This document shows positions 6,871-7,754 of a stretch of DNA of 7,754 nucleotides, piece after piece; positions within the stretch are counted from its first letter, which is position 1, and the number at the start of each line of letters is the position of its first letter. Source of the stretch: CAYMRB01 sp964392615 (GTDB taxonomy: Bacteria > Planctomycetota > UBA8108); the NCBI GenBank assembly GCA_964392615.1, contig CAYMRB010000465.1:1-7754 (forward strand), given 5' to 3'. Made by a program: the position numbers and the translations under genes. A model generated the notes under the pieces. It searched no databases, was not told the origin of the DNA, and was given only the letters and a program-made list of their open reading frames with translations.

Positions 6871-6895
6871 AGCAGCCCGTTGAAAACGGACTGCT
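6871..6895 (-). repeat. Palindrome starting inside the DUF4416 stop codon
   Basis: On the minus strand AGCAGTCCGTT (6895-6885), loop TTC, and AACGGGCTGCT (6881-6871) form an 11-bp stem. All pairs are Watson-Crick except one T-G (U-G in RNA), so the stem is better in minus-strand RNA than in plus-strand RNA, where it would be a C-A mismatch. It begins with the second base of the DUF4416 TAG stop. It may end that transcript or protect its 3' end, although no T tract follows (CCTGGCCCC). It resembles short palindromes with a GTTGAAAAAC-type centre that I recall as repeated near gene ends in some bacterial genomes; that is unverified here. Confidence 0.65.
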
Positions 6896-7451
6896 AGAAA
6901 TCCTCCCGCAGCCGCTCCAGATAGCGCCGCCGGATCTCCCCGAGCTCGTCGTCGTAGCGCCCGTCCGCGAAGTCGGGGAAGGTCCACTCGAACGGTCGAT
7001 ATCGCCCGCCGCCGTATCGCGCGACGAGATCGGCCCATACGCCGCGGCCGAGGTAGATCTTCTGTCCGGCGCCCTTCATCGATGCGAGCACGACCTTGCC
7101 GTGGTCGAGGTAGCCGACGTCGAGATTGACCCGTCGGCGCAGCGGACCGCCGCCAGCGTCCGCGACCGCGAGGTCCGCCTCGATCGCGTTCGTCGTGAGC
7201 TTCGCGGCGGCAAGCGCCTCCAACGCGTCGGGGGCGACGGGTTGCTCGAACGCGAGGATCCGACGCTGCAGGCCCGCGCCCATCTCCGCGTCGTAGTAGT
7301 CGGTCGCGTCGAACGGGTGGGCCAGCCCCTCGAAACCGATCTCACCCCAACGCGCGATGAGCGCTCGCTCAGCGCGTTCGAGGTCGTCGGCGCGAGCGTA
7401 GAGCGCCGCGACGATGAGAACGACCGGATCGGGCTCGCTCGTGCGCGTCAC
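6894..7451 (-). CDS. DUF4416 family protein
   Basis: This encodes 185 residues from GTG 7451 to TAG 6896-6894, a normal full length for this family. Recognisable blocks are PVVLIVAALYA near the start (9-19), HPFDATDYYDAEMG (45-58), ILAFEQPV (65-72), KLTTNAIE (84-91), RRVNLDVGYLDHGKVVLAS (106-124), KIYLGRGVWADL (131-142) and FEWTFPDF (154-161). These match DUF4416, a family with no established biochemical role. There is no signal peptide or membrane segment, so it should be cytoplasmic. The start overlaps the stop of the upstream gene by 4 bases (GTGA), and a GGAG lies 10 bases before the GTG within that gene, indicating translational coupling and one operon. A palindrome begins in its stop codon. 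Confidence 0.9.
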   Translation of the reverse strand: MTRTSEPDPVVLIVAALYARADDLERAERALIARWGEIGFEGLAHPFDATDYYDAEMGAGLQRRILAFEQPVAPDALEALAAAKLTTNAIEADLAVADAGGGPLRRRVNLDVGYLDHGKVVLASMKGAGQKIYLGRGVWADLVARYGGGRYRPFEWTFPDFADGRYDDELGEIRRRYLERLREDF

Positions 7452-7754
7452 GGTGTCGGCGCTCCGCTGTCGATCTCTCCCCGCCGCGCCAGCACGTCGA
7501 GCGCCGCGCCGACGACGTGGCGCGCGATGCCGAACTCGGCCTCGATGCGCGAGACGAGCTCGTCACGTGCGATGTCGCCGCGCTCGACCGCATCGCACGT
7601 CCGCACCTGGAAGCGCCGGTCCTGCAGATAGAGCTGCCGATCACCGGCGACGCGCGTCAGGAGCGGGTAGCGCATCATGTCCCAATCGAACGACGCGTCC
7701 CAGGCTGCGAGGAAACGATCCGGCGCGGCCGGCTCGGTCTTGAACGTCAGTCGA
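7448..7754 (-). CDS. C-terminal part of an unrecognised protein with a winged-helix-like tail (truncated by window edge)
   Basis: The frame is open from the window edge to TGA at 7450-7448, giving about 101 residues of a protein that starts outside the window. An internal ATG pair at 7678 should not be taken as the start, because good coding sequence (FKTEPAAPDRFLAAWDASFDWD) precedes it. The last 70 or so residues, with DELVSRIEAEFG, then HVVGAALDVLARRGEI, have the helix-helix-'LxxRGxI' pattern of small winged-helix folds and also of PqqD-like modules. This is a resemblance only. Its stop overlaps the DUF4416 start by 4 bases, so the two are co-translated and probably functionally linked. The family is not identified. 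Confidence 0.7.
   Translation of the reverse strand, partial: RLTFKTEPAAPDRFLAAWDASFDWDMMRYPLLTRVAGDRQLYLQDRRFQVRTCDAVERGDIARDELVSRIEAEFGIARHVVGAALDVLARRGEIDSGAPTP

Noticed and set aside
5732..6883. A 383-codon open frame on the plus strand, antisense to the glycoside-hydrolase-like gene
   Set aside because: Its Arg/Pro-rich composition lacks recognisable motifs or a ribosome-binding site, while the opposite strand encodes structured protein sequence.
6637..7038. A 133-codon minus-strand frame with an ATG at 6822 that could provide a start for the glycoside-hydrolase-like gene
   Set aside because: It is in a different frame from 4331-6868 and its sequence (MVDARPRSAIGTGTRPG) is low-complexity. 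It would help only if a frameshift error exists just downstream, which cannot be shown here.

Overview
The window is GC-rich throughout, with strong G/C preference at third codon positions. It reads as a chromosomal stretch of an environmental, probably uncultured bacterium. Exported C45 and CocE/NonD hydrolases, a DUF4416 protein and a LolA-like/C45 fusion suggest Planctomycetota or a neighbouring high-GC phylum such as Acidobacteriota or Myxococcota. No marker gene is present, so this is an inference. I see no tRNA, rRNA, CRISPR array, transposase or phage gene.

Layout, left to right. The last 44 codons of an unrecognised plus-strand gene (1-135) end just before a very strong hairpin terminator (164-200). 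A gene-free gap follows up to 493. Next come two divergently transcribed exported hydrolases. On the minus strand is a C45-family (penicillin acyltransferase-like) autoproteolytic enzyme with a large extra N-terminal domain (494-2368). On the plus strand is a CocE/NonD (S15-like) serine hydrolase (2653-4326). The 284-bp region between them carries an imperfect long inverted repeat (2467-2554) made of short purine-rich units, plus candidate promoters and clear ribosome-binding sites. Only 4 bp beyond the CocE stop, a convergent minus-strand gene encodes a TIM-barrel glycoside-hydrolase-like protein (4331-6688 by conventional starts). Upstream of it on the minus strand is an overlapping pair: a DUF4416 gene (6894-7451) and the 3' part of an unrecognised gene (7448 to the window end), joined by a 4-base GTGA overlap.

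The most interesting spot is around 6689-6896. The glycoside-hydrolase reading frame clearly continues about 60 codons upstream of its first canonical start. It contains no ATG, GTG or TTG there, and it stops making protein sense exactly at an 11-bp palindrome (6871-6895) that begins inside the DUF4416 stop codon. The simplest reading is that the gene lost its 5' end (signal peptide and first part of a beta-sandwich domain) at a palindromic repeat. A non-canonical start or a sequence error are the alternatives.

Functionally, the C45 and CocE proteins are both predicted exported amide/ester hydrolases that share one control region, and may act together on acylated substrates outside the cytoplasm. 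The glycoside-hydrolase-like protein would act on carbohydrate. The DUF4416 pair looks like an unrelated housekeeping operon. I found no convincing complete new multi-gene system here. The candidates are the palindrome-linked truncation, the C45 domain fusion and the two dispersed-repeat-like elements.
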